In this document: piece by piece, positions 8,169 through 16,984 of the stretch
Layout of the letters: every line of letters starts with the position of its first letter
Numbering within the stretch: the first letter of the stretch is position 1
Assembly (NCBI RefSeq): GCF_014646195.1
Contig: NZ_BMMZ01000012.1
Location: 96,070 to 160,069 of the forward strand
Reading direction: 5' to 3'
DNA from: Microlunatus endophyticus
GTDB lineage: Bacteria > Actinomycetota > Actinomycetes > Propionibacteriales > Propionibacteriaceae
Length of the DNA: 64,000 nt
Notes under the pieces: generated by a model
The model's database searches: none
Told to the model about the DNA's origin: nothing
The model's input: only the letters and a program-made list of their open reading frames with translations
Position numbers and translations under genes: made by a program

Positions 8169-8825
8169 ATGAGTGAGCGCAAAGTGAAGGGACTGCTGGG
8201 CACCAAGCTCGGCATGACCCAACTCTGGGACGAGAACAATCGCGTGGTTCCGGTGACCGTTGTCGCCGCAGGCCCGTGCGTGGTGACCCAGGTCCGCACC
8301 GCCGACGCCGACGGCTATTCCGCCGTCCAGCTCGGCTTCGGTGCGATCAAGGCCAAGCAGGTCACCAAGCCGAGCGCCGGCCACTTCGAGAAGGCCGGTG
8401 TCACCCCGCGCAAGCACCTGGTCGAGATCCGGACCACCGACGCCGATCAGTACACCCTGGGCCAGGAGCTCGGTGCTGACGTCTTCGAGGCGGCCGAGAT
8501 CCTCGACGTCACCGGAGTCAGCAAGGGCAAGGGCACCGCAGGTGTCATGAAGCGGCACGGCTTCGGTGGCCTGCGCGCCACCCACGGTGTGCACCGCAAG
8601 CACCGCTCGCCGGGTTCGATCGGTGGCTGCGCCACCCCGGGCCGGGTCTTCAAGGGTCTGCGGATGGCTGGCCGGATGGGTGTCGAGCGCAAGACCATCC
8701 AGAACCTGGCCGTGCACTCGGTTGATGCCGAGCGCGGTCTGATCCTGATCAAGGGCGCGATCCCGGGTGCCAAGGGCGGCCTCGTCGTCCTGCGCTCCGC
8801 GTCCAAGAAGGAGGTCAAGGCGTGA
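8169..8825 (+). CDS. rplC: 50S ribosomal protein L3
   Basis: 218 residues. Early 50S assembly protein whose loop reaches the peptidyl transferase centre; the family motif GTAGVMKRHGFGG is at about residues 118-130. It begins LLGTKLGMTQLWDE, the standard L3 N-terminus. It lies 14 nt after rpsJ, and its stop overlaps the GTG start of rplD, so the two are probably translationally coupled. Confidence 0.98.
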   Translation: MSERKVKGLLGTKLGMTQLWDENNRVVPVTVVAAGPCVVTQVRTADADGYSAVQLGFGAIKAKQVTKPSAGHFEKAGVTPRKHLVEIRTTDADQYTLGQELGADVFEAAEILDVTGVSKGKGTAGVMKRHGFGGLRATHGVHRKHRSPGSIGGCATPGRVFKGLRMAGRMGVERKTIQNLAVHSVDAERGLILIKGAIPGAKGGLVVLRSASKKEVKA

Positions 8826-9523
8826 GCGAGACAAAGACGGTCGACGTCGTCGACGCCAAGGGCGGCAAGTCCGGTTCGGCCGAGCTGCCCGGTGAGCTCT
8901 TCGACGCCACCACCAACATCCCGCTGATCCACCAGGTCGTCGTGGCCCAGCTGGCCGCGGCCCGGCAGGGCACGCACTCCACCAAGACCCGCGGCGAGGT
9001 CCGCGGCGGTGGCGTCAAGCCGTACCGGCAGAAGGGCACCGGCCGGGCTCGTCAGGGCTCGATCCGCGCACCCCAGTTCACCGGCGGTGGCACGGTCTTC
9101 GGCCCGCAGCCGCACGGCTACGCCCAGCGCACCCCCAAGAAGATGGTTGCCGCCGCACTCCGCGGTGCACTGTCCGACCGGGCCCGCAACGGCCGGGTGT
9201 TCGTGGTCAGCTCGCTGGTCGAGGGTGACACCCCGTCCACCAAGGCGGCACTGGCCGCGCTGAAGAGCGTCAGCAGCTCCGACAAGGTGCTGGTCGTGCT
9301 GTCGCGCGACGAGGACGCCGCCTGGCTGAGCCTGCGCAACGTCGCGAACGCCCATGTGATCGTCGCCGACCAGCTGAACGCCTACGACGTGCTGGTCAAC
9401 GACGACATCGTCTTCACCTCTGCCGCGCTCGACGCCTACGTCGCCGGCCCGGCCAAGGGCAAGAGCGTCAAGGCGGTCGCCACCGAGACCGAGGCGACCG
9501 AGACCGAGGAGAGTGCCGAATGA
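8822..9523 (+). CDS. rplD: 50S ribosomal protein L4
   Basis: 233 residues, GTG start in a 4-nt overlap with rplC. The loop sequence GGGVKPYRQKGTGRARQG, which lines the exit tunnel, is intact. In other bacteria L4 represses the S10 operon through its leader. The last 15 residues are an acidic Thr/Glu repeat (TETEATETEESAE), an extension seen in several actinobacterial r-proteins. Overlaps rplW by 4 nt. Confidence 0.98.
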   Translation: MSETKTVDVVDAKGGKSGSAELPGELFDATTNIPLIHQVVVAQLAAARQGTHSTKTRGEVRGGGVKPYRQKGTGRARQGSIRAPQFTGGGTVFGPQPHGYAQRTPKKMVAAALRGALSDRARNGRVFVVSSLVEGDTPSTKAALAALKSVSSSDKVLVVLSRDEDAAWLSLRNVANAHVIVADQLNAYDVLVNDDIVFTSAALDAYVAGPAKGKSVKAVATETEATETEESAE

Positions 9524-9831
9524 GCGCCGAAGCCAAGATCTGCGATCATCGCGACATCCTGCTCGCGCCGGTCGTCAGCGAGAAGAGCTACGGACTGCTG
9601 GACGAGAACAAGTACACCTTCGTCGTCTCGCCGCAGGCCAACAAGACCGAGATCAAGATCGCGGTCGAGAAGGTCTTCGATGTCAAGGTCACCAGCGTGA
9701 ACACCTTCGTCCGCAAGGGCAAGAAGCAGCGCACCCGCTACGGCACCGGCAAGCGCCCCGACACCAAGCGGGCGATCGTCACCGTCGCCGAGGGCCAGAG
9801 CATCGACATCTTCGGCGGACCGGTCGGCTGA
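9520..9831 (+). CDS. rplW: 50S ribosomal protein L23
   Basis: 103 residues. It sits at the tunnel exit and docks trigger factor and SRP. Family features are ILLAPVVSEKSY near the N-terminus, FVVSPQANKTEIKIAVEKVF, and the basic loop RKGKKQRTRYG. The start overlaps the rplD stop by 4 nt; rplB follows after 19 nt. Confidence 0.97.
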   Translation: MSAEAKICDHRDILLAPVVSEKSYGLLDENKYTFVVSPQANKTEIKIAVEKVFDVKVTSVNTFVRKGKKQRTRYGTGKRPDTKRAIVTVAEGQSIDIFGGPVG

Positions 9832-9850
9832 GGGATAGAGGACATCAACC

Positions 9851-10687
9851 ATGGCTATTCGTAAGTACAAGCCGACCACTCCGGGCCGCCGCGGCGGTTC
9901 GGTGGCCGACTTCGCCGAGGTCACGCGTTCGACCCCGGAGAAGTCGCTGGTCGTGCCGAGCCCGAAGACCGGCGGTCGCAACAACAACGGCCGGATCACC
10001 TCCCGGCACATCGGTGGCGGCCACAAGCAGGCCTACCGGCTGATCGATTTCAAGCGCTACGACAAGGACGGCGTGCCGGCCAAGGTCGCTCACATCGAGT
10101 ACGACCCGAACCGCACCGCGCGGATCGCGCTGCTGCACTACGCCGACGGCGAGAAGCGCTACATCATCGCACCGGACGGCCTCAAGCAGGGCGCTCCGGT
10201 CGAGGCCGGTGAGGGTGCCGACATCAAGACCGGCAACAACCTGCCGCTGCGCAACATCCCGGTCGGCACCACGGTGCACGCCGTGGAGCTGCGCCCGGGC
10301 GGTGGCGCCAAGCTCGGCCGTTCGGCCGGTGCCTCCATCCAGCTGGTCGCCCGCGAGGGTGCCTACGCCACGCTGCGGATGCCCTCGGGCGAGATGCGGA
10401 TGGTCGATGTCCGCTGCCGGGCCACCGTCGGTGAGGTCGGCAACTCCGAGCAGGCCAACATCAACTGGGGCAAGGCCGGCCGCAACCGCTGGAAGGGCAA
10501 GCGGCCCAAGGTCCGCGGTGTCGTGATGAACCCGGTCGACCACCCGCACGGTGGTGGCGAGGGTCGTACGTCCGGTGGTCGCCACCCGGTTTCCCCGTGG
10601 GGCAAGCCGGAGGGCCGCACCCGTGACAAGAACAAGGCGAGCTCTCGTCTGATCGTCCGTCGCCGCAAGTCCGGCAAGAAGCGCTGA
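9851..10687 (+). CDS. rplB: 50S ribosomal protein L2
   Basis: 278 residues, full length. L2 is needed for subunit joining and peptidyl transferase activity. The C-terminal motif MNPVDHPHGGGEGR with the conserved histidine region is intact, followed by the basic tail SSRLIVRRRKSGKKR. Standard position between rplW and rpsS. Confidence 0.98.
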   Translation: MAIRKYKPTTPGRRGGSVADFAEVTRSTPEKSLVVPSPKTGGRNNNGRITSRHIGGGHKQAYRLIDFKRYDKDGVPAKVAHIEYDPNRTARIALLHYADGEKRYIIAPDGLKQGAPVEAGEGADIKTGNNLPLRNIPVGTTVHAVELRPGGGAKLGRSAGASIQLVAREGAYATLRMPSGEMRMVDVRCRATVGEVGNSEQANINWGKAGRNRWKGKRPKVRGVVMNPVDHPHGGGEGRTSGGRHPVSPWGKPEGRTRDKNKASSRLIVRRRKSGKKR

Positions 10688-10702
10688 GCAGGAGTCTGAG
10701 GA

Positions 10703-10984
10703 ATGCCACGCAGCCTGAAGAAGGGCCCCTTCGTCGATGATCATCTGGCCAAGAAGGTCGATGCTCAGAACGAGAAGGGCACCAAGACCGTGATCAAGAC
10801 CTGGTCGCGCCGCTCGATGATCACGCCGGACATGATCGGCCACACCATTGCGGTGCACGACGGTCGCAAGCACGTGCCGGTGTTCGTCTCCGAGTCGATG
10901 ATCGGACACAAACTCGGTGAGTTCGCCCCGACCCGGACCTTCCGCGGTCATGAGAAGGACGACCGCAAGTCGCGCCGTCGCTGA
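10703..10984 (+). CDS. rpsS: 30S ribosomal protein S19
   Basis: 93 residues. It binds 16S rRNA in the head with S13. Clear signature: MPRSLKKGPFVDDHL at the N-terminus, then HDGRKHVPVFVSESMIGHKLGEF. Fifteen nt after rplB, with a GAGGA ribosome-binding site overlapping the gap. Confidence 0.98.
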   Translation: MPRSLKKGPFVDDHLAKKVDAQNEKGTKTVIKTWSRRSMITPDMIGHTIAVHDGRKHVPVFVSESMIGHKLGEFAPTRTFRGHEKDDRKSRRR

Positions 10985-11004
10985 GGAATCAAGGAACTTA
11001 TCTG

Positions 11005-11400
11005 ATGACTAACGCAGAGAAGACCCGGCCGACCCGGCGGGCTGCCCTCCTCGGTGACCGGCAGGGCTCGTACGCGATCGCCCGCGGTGTCCGGATGTCG
11101 CCGACCAAGGTCCGTCGCGTCGTCGACGTGATCCGCGGCCTGGACGTCACCGACGCCCTGGACGCCCTGAAGTTCGCGCCGCAGGCTGCGGCCGAGCCGG
11201 TCAGCAAGGTGATCGCCAGTGCTGCGGCCAACGCCCAGCACACCGACAACCTGCGCGCCGAGGACCTGTTCGTGTCCCAGGCGTTCGTTGACGAGGGCAT
11301 GACCATGCGCCGGATCCGGCCGCGGGCCAAGGGCTCGGCCAGCCGCATCCTCAAGCGGTCCAGCCACATCACCGTCGTCGTAGAGAAGAAGGAGGCCTGA
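11005..11400 (+). CDS. rplV: 50S ribosomal protein L22
   Basis: 131 residues. The beta-hairpin that lines the nascent-peptide tunnel is visible as MTMRRIRPRAKGSASRI. The N-terminus is about 20 residues longer than in E. coli, common in actinobacteria. It ends with the basic/acidic stretch VVVEKKEA. Only 2 nt separate it from rpsC. Confidence 0.97.
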   Translation: MTNAEKTRPTRRAALLGDRQGSYAIARGVRMSPTKVRRVVDVIRGLDVTDALDALKFAPQAAAEPVSKVIASAAANAQHTDNLRAEDLFVSQAFVDEGMTMRRIRPRAKGSASRILKRSSHITVVVEKKEA

Positions 11401-11402
11401 TC

Positions 11403-12245
11403 ATGGGTCAGAAGATCAACCCGCACGGCTTCCGGCTCGGCATCTCCACCGATCACAAGAGCCGGTGGTACGCCGACAAGCAGTACTCCGACTACGTCGG
11501 CGAGGATGTCAAGATCCGGCAGTCCCTGCACAAGGGCCTGGAGCGGGCCGGCATCTCCAGCATCGAGATCGAGCGGACCCGGGACCGGGTGCGCGTCGAC
11601 ATCTACAGCGCCCGCCCGGGCATCGTCATCGGCCGTAACGGCGCCGAGGCGGAACGGGTCCGTGGCGAACTGGAGAAGCTGACCGGCAAGCAGGTCCAGC
11701 TGAACATCCTCGAGGTCAAGAACACCGAGACCGACGCCCAGTTGGTCGCCCAGGGTGTTGCCGAGCAGCTGGCCGGGCGGGTGCAATTCCGCCGTGCCAT
11801 GCGCAAGGCGCAGCAGACCGCGATGCGGGCCGGTGCCAAGGGCATCCGGATCAAGTGCTCCGGTCGTCTGGGCGGCGCCGAGATGAGCCGTTCGGAGTTC
11901 TACCTCGAAGGTCGGGTCCCGCTGCACACGCTGCGCGCCGACGTCGACTACGGCTTCTTCGAGGCTCGTACGTCCTTCGGCCGGATCGGCGTGAAGGTCT
12001 GGATCTACAAGGGTGACGTCTCCGGCACCCGGGCCGAGCGGGCCGCCCAGAAGGCCGCCCGCAACGCGGCCCAGGGCAGTGGCCGGCGTCCGTCCCGCGG
12101 TGGCCGTCCCGGCCGTGGCGATCGTCCCGATCGTGGCGACCGTCCGGACCGCGGTGGCCGTCGCCGCCAGGAGAGCGCGCCGACCGAGGCGCCGGCAGCC
12201 ACCGGTGCCGCACCGGCGTCCGCACCCACCGGTCAGGAGGCATAA
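11403..12245 (+). CDS. rpsC: 30S ribosomal protein S3 with long basic C-terminal tail
   Basis: 280 residues against about 233 in E. coli. N-terminus MGQKINPHGFRLGI and KH domain with GRNGAEAERVRGELEK are intact, as is the C-terminal domain GVKVWIYKGDV near residue 203. After residue 215 there is an Arg/Gly/Pro/Asp repeat tail (RGDRPDRG units) followed by an Ala/Pro/Glu end. S3 forms the mRNA entry channel and, in E. coli, contributes to helicase activity. The tail is a lineage extension of unknown role. Confidence 0.97.
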   Translation: MGQKINPHGFRLGISTDHKSRWYADKQYSDYVGEDVKIRQSLHKGLERAGISSIEIERTRDRVRVDIYSARPGIVIGRNGAEAERVRGELEKLTGKQVQLNILEVKNTETDAQLVAQGVAEQLAGRVQFRRAMRKAQQTAMRAGAKGIRIKCSGRLGGAEMSRSEFYLEGRVPLHTLRADVDYGFFEARTSFGRIGVKVWIYKGDVSGTRAERAAQKAARNAAQGSGRRPSRGGRPGRGDRPDRGDRPDRGGRRRQESAPTEAPAATGAAPASAPTGQEA

Positions 12246-12248
12246 GCC

Positions 12249-12665
12249 ATGTTGGTTCCGCGCAGAGTCAAATTCCGCAAGCAGCACCACCCCAAGCGCA
12301 CCGGCGTGGCCAAGGGCGGTACCGAGCTGGCGTTCGGTGACTACGGCATCCAGGCCATCGAGGCCGCCTACCTCACCAACCGGCAGATCGAGTCCGCTCG
12401 TATCGCCATGACCCGGCACATCAAGCGTGGTGGCAAGGTCTGGATCAACGTTTACCCGGACCGTCCGCTGACCAAGAAGCCTGCCGAGACCCGGATGGGT
12501 TCCGGCAAGGGTTCCCCGGAGTGGTGGATCGCCAACATCAAGCCCGGCCGCGTGCTGTTCGAGCTCTCCGGTGTTGACAACGAGGTAGCCCGTGAGGCGC
12601 TGCGGCTGGCGATCCACAAGCTGCCGATGAAGTGCCGCGTGGTCACACGTGAGGGAGAGATCTGA
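12249..12665 (+). CDS. rplP: 50S ribosomal protein L16
   Basis: 138 residues. It contacts A-site tRNA and organises the peptidyl transferase region. N-terminus MLVPRRVKFRKQHH and the conserved RMGSGKGSPEWW are both present. It lies 3 nt after rpsC and overlaps the rpmC start by one base. Confidence 0.98.
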   Translation: MLVPRRVKFRKQHHPKRTGVAKGGTELAFGDYGIQAIEAAYLTNRQIESARIAMTRHIKRGGKVWINVYPDRPLTKKPAETRMGSGKGSPEWWIANIKPGRVLFELSGVDNEVAREALRLAIHKLPMKCRVVTREGEI

Positions 12666-12940
12666 TGGCGAACATCGTGAAGGCCGCCGAGCTGCGGTCG
12701 CAGAGTCGCTCCGAGCTGAACGACAAGGTCAAGGAACTGAAAGAGGAGCTGTTCACGCTCCGCTTCCAGGCTGCGACCGGTCAGCTCGAGTCCCACGGCC
12801 GGCTGCGTGAGGTCCGCAAGGACATCGCCCGGATCTACACCGTGATCCAGGAGCGCAACCTGGGCATCGTCGATGACCCGGATGCCGATATCGACTCCGA
12901 CGATGTCCATGCGGACGAGACCGTTGAGGCTGGTGCGTGA
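12665..12940 (+). CDS. rpmC: 50S ribosomal protein L29 with acidic extension
   Basis: 91 residues, longer than the usual 63-70. The two-helix core is clear (LRSQSRSELNDKVKELKEEL, ending near RKDIARIYTVIQER). From about residue 68 an acidic tail DDPDADIDSDDVHADETVE is added. L29 sits next to L23 at the tunnel exit. The tail is typical of some actinobacteria; no function is known to me. Confidence 0.95.
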   Translation: MANIVKAAELRSQSRSELNDKVKELKEELFTLRFQAATGQLESHGRLREVRKDIARIYTVIQERNLGIVDDPDADIDSDDVHADETVEAGA

Positions 12941-12962
12941 GATGAGTGAGCAGGGGAATGTT

Positions 12963-13268
12963 GTGAGCGAGCAGAACGTCGAGAACGTCGCGGCGGAGAT
13001 CGCCCACACCGCGGCCGATCGTGGCCGCCGCAAGGTCCGCGAGGGCCTGGTGGTCAGCGACAAGATGGACAAGACCGTCGTTGTCGCCGTCGAGGATCGG
13101 ATCAAGCACCGCTTGTACGGCAAGGTCCTGACCCAGACCACCAAGCTGAAGGTGCACGACGAGGAGAACTCGGCGGGTATCGGTGACCGGGTCGTGGTGA
13201 TGGAGACCCGTCCGCTGAGCGCCACCAAGCGCTGGCGGCTGGTCCGGATCGTCGAGAAGGCCAAGTAG
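12963..13268 (+). CDS. rpsQ: 30S ribosomal protein S17
   Basis: 101 residues from the GTG at 12963, chosen because AGGGGA ends 5 nt upstream. An in-frame ATG at 12942 would add seven residues but has no good ribosome-binding site. The OB-fold core is clear (GLVVSDKMDKTVVV, RHRLYGKVL-like HRLYGKVLTQTTKLKVHDE, IGDRVVVMETRPLS). An N-terminal acidic extension of about 20 residues precedes the core. S17 is a primary 16S rRNA binder. Confidence 0.95.
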   Translation: MSEQNVENVAAEIAHTAADRGRRKVREGLVVSDKMDKTVVVAVEDRIKHRLYGKVLTQTTKLKVHDEENSAGIGDRVVVMETRPLSATKRWRLVRIVEKAK

Positions 13269-13308
13269 GACCCCAGTAGGCCAATCAGGGTCGTAGGAGA
13301 AAAAGGAA

Positions 13309-13677
13309 ATGATCCAGCAGGAGTCGCGGCTCAAGGTCGCCGACAACACGGGTGCCAAGGAGATCTTGTGCATCCGGGTGCTCGGCGGTTCCGGCCGTCG
13401 CTACGCCGGTATCGGCGATCAGATCGTCGCCACGGTCAAGGACGCGATCCCTGGCGGCAACGTCAAGAAGGGCGAGGTCGTCAAGGCCGTCGTCGTCCGC
13501 ACCGTCAAGGAGCGTCGTCGCCCGGACGGTTCGTACATCAAGTTCGATGAGAACGCCGCAGTGATCCTGCGTAACGACGGTGAGCCGCGCGGCACTCGTA
13601 TCTTCGGCCCGGTGGGCCGGGAGCTCCGCGAGAAGCGCTTCATGCGCATCATCTCGCTCGCTCCGGAGGTGATCTGA
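13309..13677 (+). CDS. rplN: 50S ribosomal protein L14
   Basis: 122 residues, exact family length. N-terminus MIQQESRLKVADNTGAKE and the C-terminal FGPVGRELREKRFMRIISLAPEV-type end are diagnostic. It forms an inter-subunit bridge and is the binding site of silencing factor RsfS. Preceded by AGGAGAAAAAGGA; followed directly, without a gap, by rplX. Confidence 0.98.
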   Translation: MIQQESRLKVADNTGAKEILCIRVLGGSGRRYAGIGDQIVATVKDAIPGGNVKKGEVVKAVVVRTVKERRRPDGSYIKFDENAAVILRNDGEPRGTRIFGPVGRELREKRFMRIISLAPEVI

Positions 13678-14091
13678 ATGGCGAAGGTCAGCCATACGAC
13701 GACCCGCGCGCACGGCAAGGTCGACATCCGCAAGGGTGACCGCGTCAAGGTGCTGTCCGGCAAGGACAAGGGCCTGGTCGGCGAGGTGCTGGCGGTGCAG
13801 CCCGATCGTGAGTTGGTCACGGTTTCGGGTGTGAACATCGTCAAGCGGCATCTCAAGGACACGTCCGCGCAGCCGCAGAGTGGCCAGCGGACCCAGGGCG
13901 GGATCGTCTCCAGCGAGGCACCCGTGCACGTGTCGAACGTGGCCCTGCTGGTCAAGGACGGTGACGGCAACGAGGTCGCCACCCGGATCGGCCACCGCCG
14001 CGACGAGGTGACCAAGCGTCGCCCCGACGGCACTGAGTACACCACATTCCGGTCGGTGCGGATCGCGCGCAAGACCGGGGAGGAGATCTGA
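13678..14091 (+). CDS. rplX: 50S ribosomal protein L24
   Basis: 137 residues, longer than the 104 of E. coli. KOW motif at the N-terminus (IRKGDRVKVLSGKDKGLVGEV) and GGIVSSEAPVHVSNV are the L24 markers. The extra length is in the C-terminal third (HRRDEVTKRRPDGTEY). L24 starts 50S assembly. Stop overlaps the rplE start by one base. Confidence 0.97.
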   Translation: MAKVSHTTTRAHGKVDIRKGDRVKVLSGKDKGLVGEVLAVQPDRELVTVSGVNIVKRHLKDTSAQPQSGQRTQGGIVSSEAPVHVSNVALLVKDGDGNEVATRIGHRRDEVTKRRPDGTEYTTFRSVRIARKTGEEI

Positions 14092-14672
14092 TGACCAGCG
14101 CAACCGTTGACTCATCAACAGAGCATTACGTGCCGCGGCTGAAGCAGCGCTACGCCGACGCGATCGCGCCGGCTCTGCAGGACGAGTTCACCTTCGCCAA
14201 CCCGATGCTGATCCCGCGGCTGACCAAGATCGTGGTCAACATGGGTGTCGGCGACGCCGCTCGCGACTCCAAGATCATGGACGGCGCCGTACGCGACCTG
14301 ACCACGATCACCGGGCAGAAGCCGCAGATCACCCGGGCCCGCAAGTCCGTCGCACAGTTCCGGCTGCGCGAGGGTCAGCCGATCGGCTGCCACGTGACCC
14401 TGCGGGGCAATCGGATGTGGGAGTTCGCCGACCGGCTGCTGACCCTGGCACTGCCGCGGATCCGTGACTTTCGTGGTCTGTCGCCGCGCCAGTTCGACGG
14501 CAACGGCAACTACACCTTCGGTCTGAGTGAGCAGGTCATGTTCCACGAGATCGATCAGGACAAGATCGACCGGGTGCGGGGGATGGACATCACCTTCGTG
14601 ACCACGGCGACCACCGACGACGAGGGCCGGGCATTGCTGCGGCATCTCGGCTTCCCGTTCCAGGCCAACTGA
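14091..14672 (+). CDS. rplE: 50S ribosomal protein L5
   Basis: 193 residues. It binds 5S rRNA and contacts P-site tRNA. LTKIVVNMGVGDA and REGQPIGCHVTLRG are characteristic. The N-terminus carries about 12 extra residues (TSATVDSSTEHY). Starts within the rplX stop (TGATG type overlap). Confidence 0.98.
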   Translation: MTSATVDSSTEHYVPRLKQRYADAIAPALQDEFTFANPMLIPRLTKIVVNMGVGDAARDSKIMDGAVRDLTTITGQKPQITRARKSVAQFRLREGQPIGCHVTLRGNRMWEFADRLLTLALPRIRDFRGLSPRQFDGNGNYTFGLSEQVMFHEIDQDKIDRVRGMDITFVTTATTDDEGRALLRHLGFPFQAN

Positions 14673-14688
14673 GTTAGGAAGAACTTTC

Positions 14689-14874
14689 GTGGCGAAGACA
14701 GCACTGAGGGTCAAGCAGGCTCGTAAGCCGAAGTTCGGCGTCCGTGCCTACACCCGCTGCCAGAAGTGCGGACGGCCCAAAGCGGTCTACCGCAAGTTCG
14801 GGCTGTGCCGGATCTGCCTGCGGACGATGGCGCATGCCGGCGAGCTGCCGGGCATCACCAAGTCCTCCTGGTGA
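14689..14874 (+). CDS. rpsZ: 30S ribosomal protein S14, zinc-binding type Z
   Basis: 61 residues, the short zinc form. The four cysteines are all present: CQKCG near residue 24 and CRICLR near residue 40. GTG start at 14689 after TAGGAAGAA. Many actinobacteria also carry a longer zinc-free S14 elsewhere that replaces this one under zinc starvation; none is in this window. Confidence 0.97.
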   Translation: MAKTALRVKQARKPKFGVRAYTRCQKCGRPKAVYRKFGLCRICLRTMAHAGELPGITKSSW

Positions 14875-14962
14875 TCCACCAAACCCAAGACCCATACAGC
14901 GAGACAGGTCCCGTCGAGCTGAATCGCCGGCGCGGAAACCACTCGAGAAGGAACAACCACCA

Positions 14963-15370
14963 ATGACCATGACAGATCCGATCGCGGACATGCTGACCCG
15001 CGTACGGAACGCCTCCAGGGCGTACCACGACACGGCCGTGATGCCGTCCTCGACGATCAAGGTCGGGATCGCCCAGATCCTCACCGAAGAGGGCTACATC
15101 GCCGGCTTCGAGGTCAAGGAGCCTGCCGAGGGTGAGGTCGGCAAGTCCCTGCTGATCAACCTCAAGTACGGCCAGAACCGCGAGCGGTCGATCTCCGGCA
15201 TCCGTCGGATCTCCAAGCCGGGTCTTCGGGTGTATGCCAAGTCGACGAACCTGCCGAAGGTTCTCGGCGGCCTGGGTATCGCCATCATCTCCACGTCGGG
15301 CGGCCTGCTGACCGACAAGCAAGCACACGTTCGCAGGGTAGGCGGAGAAGTCCTCGCCTACGTCTGGTGA
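14963..15370 (+). CDS. rpsH: 30S ribosomal protein S8
   Basis: 135 residues from the ATG at 14963, after GAGAAGGAA. N-terminus MTMTDPIADMLTRVRNA and C-terminal STSGGLLTDKQAHVRRVGGEVLAYVW are diagnostic. Longer in-frame starts upstream would read through the S14 gene and are not credible. S8 is the spc autoregulator in E. coli; the 88-nt gap before it is the largest inside this operon. Confidence 0.98.
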   Translation: MTMTDPIADMLTRVRNASRAYHDTAVMPSSTIKVGIAQILTEEGYIAGFEVKEPAEGEVGKSLLINLKYGQNRERSISGIRRISKPGLRVYAKSTNLPKVLGGLGIAIISTSGGLLTDKQAHVRRVGGEVLAYVW

Positions 15371-15401
15371 GCACGAGACCAAGAAGAAAGGACTAGCGAA
15401 C

Positions 15402-15944
15402 ATGTCACGCATTGGCAAGGTTCCGGTTCCGGTGCCGTCCGGGGTCGAGGTGACCATCGACGGCTCCGTGGTCTCGGTGAAGGGCCCCAAGGGCCAGCTG
15501 CAGCACACGGTCGTCAACCCGATCACGATCGAGCGTGGCGAGGACGGCCAGCTGGTGCTGGGTCGGCCGGACGACGAGCGGGAGTCCAAGTCCCTGCACG
15601 GTCTGTCCCGCACCCTGGTCGCCAACATGGTCACCGGCGTCTCGGAGGGTTACTCCAAGAAGCTGGAGATCGTCGGCGTCGGTTACCGGGTGATCTCCAA
15701 GGGTCCGACGGAGCTGGAGTTCAACCTGGGCTACAGCCACCCGATCAACATCAAGGCGCCGGAGGGCATCACCTTCGCCGTCGAGTCGCCGACCAGGTTC
15801 TCGGTGGCTGGTATCGACAAGCAGCAGGTGGGCGAGGTTGCGGCCAATATCCGCAAGCTTCGCAAGCCCGAGCCGTACAAGGGCAAGGGTGTGCGGTACG
15901 AGGGCGAGATCGTCCGCCGCAAGGTCGGAAAGGCTGGTAAGTGA
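15402..15944 (+). CDS. rplF: 50S ribosomal protein L6
   Basis: 180 residues, family length. MSRIGKVPVPVPSGV at the start and RKPEPYKGKGVRYEGE near the end are standard. It binds near the sarcin-ricin loop where translation factors act. AAGAAAGGA precedes the ATG. Confidence 0.98.
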   Translation: MSRIGKVPVPVPSGVEVTIDGSVVSVKGPKGQLQHTVVNPITIERGEDGQLVLGRPDDERESKSLHGLSRTLVANMVTGVSEGYSKKLEIVGVGYRVISKGPTELEFNLGYSHPINIKAPEGITFAVESPTRFSVAGIDKQQVGEVAANIRKLRKPEPYKGKGVRYEGEIVRRKVGKAGK

Positions 15945-15946
15945 CG

Positions 15947-16348
15947 ATGGCTGTTTCCCTGTCTGCGCGCAAGCACACCGCTGGTCGCACGGCATCGCGC
16001 CTGCGCCGCCAGCTGCGCGGCCGGAAGCGGATCTTCGGCGAGGCCGAGCGGCCGCGCCTGGTGATCACCCGGTCCGCCAAGCACATCAGTGCCCAGGTGA
16101 TCGATGACACCCGCGGCCACACGCTGGCCTACGCGTCCACGATGGAGACCGCCCTGCGCGGAGTCGAGGGCGACAAGACCGAGAAGGCCACCAAGACCGA
16201 GAAAGCACGGCAGGTCGGCCAACTGGTCGCCGAGCGGGCCAAGGCCGCCGGTGTCGAGCAGGTCGTCTTCGACCGGGCCGGCAACAAGTACCACGGCCGG
16301 ATCGCGGCGCTGGCTGATGCCGCCCGCGAACAGGGCCTTGGGTTCTGA
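15947..16348 (+). CDS. rplR: 50S ribosomal protein L18
   Basis: 133 residues from the ATG at 15947, with GGAAAGG upstream; a GTG two codons earlier overlaps the rplF stop and cannot be excluded. L18 binds 5S rRNA with L5. The core RLVITRSAKHISAQVIDD and VVFDRAGNKYHGRIAALADAAREQG are conserved. A short Lys/Glu/Thr-rich insertion lies near residue 72. Confidence 0.97.
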   Translation: MAVSLSARKHTAGRTASRLRRQLRGRKRIFGEAERPRLVITRSAKHISAQVIDDTRGHTLAYASTMETALRGVEGDKTEKATKTEKARQVGQLVAERAKAAGVEQVVFDRAGNKYHGRIAALADAAREQGLGF

Positions 16349-16384
16349 GACGGTCCTGACGAGGAAGACTGAGAGGTATTTGAA

Positions 16385-16984
16385 ATGAGTGGATCACAGC
16401 GTCGAGGCGGCGGAGACCGCCGCGGTGGTGACCGCCGAGGTCAGGGCCAGGACAAGAGCAACTACGTCGAGAAGGTCGTCGCGATCAACCGCGTGGCCAA
16501 GGTCGTCAAGGGTGGTCGCCGGTTCAGCTTCACCGCGCTGGTCGTTGTCGGCGACGGCGACGGCTCCGTCGGCATCGGCTACGGCAAGGCCAAAGAGGTG
16601 CCGGCCGCGATCGCCAAGGGCGTTGAAGAGGCCAAGAAGCACTTCTTCCACGTGCCGCGGATCCAGGGCACCATCCCGCATCCCGTCCAGGGTGAGAAGG
16701 CTGCCGGCGTGGTCATGCTGCGTCCGGCTTCCCCCGGTACCGGCGTGATCGCCGGCGGCGCCTGCCGCGCAGTGCTCGAGGCGGCGGGTGTGCACGACGT
16801 GCTCGCCAAGTCGCTGGGCTCGGCCAACGCCATCAACGTGGTGCATGCGACCGTCGCGGCCCTGCAGATGCTCGAGGAGCCCGAGGAGGTGGCCCGCCGG
16901 CGCGGCAAGTCGCTGGAGGATGTCACCCCGGCGGCGCTGCTCAAGGCACGGGCGGCCGGAACCCGAGAGGGGGCTCACGTATGA
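16385..16984 (+). CDS. rpsE: 30S ribosomal protein S5
   Basis: 199 residues. The Arg/Gly-rich N-terminus (GGGDRRGGDRRGQGQ) is an actinobacterial extension. The double-stranded RNA-binding domain VVKGGRRFSFTALVVVGD and the C-terminal domain HVPRIQGTIPHPVQG are intact. S5 takes part in decoding accuracy and is the classic spectinomycin-resistance locus. Overlaps rpmD by 4 nt. Confidence 0.98.
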   Translation: MSGSQRRGGGDRRGGDRRGQGQDKSNYVEKVVAINRVAKVVKGGRRFSFTALVVVGDGDGSVGIGYGKAKEVPAAIAKGVEEAKKHFFHVPRIQGTIPHPVQGEKAAGVVMLRPASPGTGVIAGGACRAVLEAAGVHDVLAKSLGSANAINVVHATVAALQMLEEPEEVARRRGKSLEDVTPAALLKARAAGTREGAHV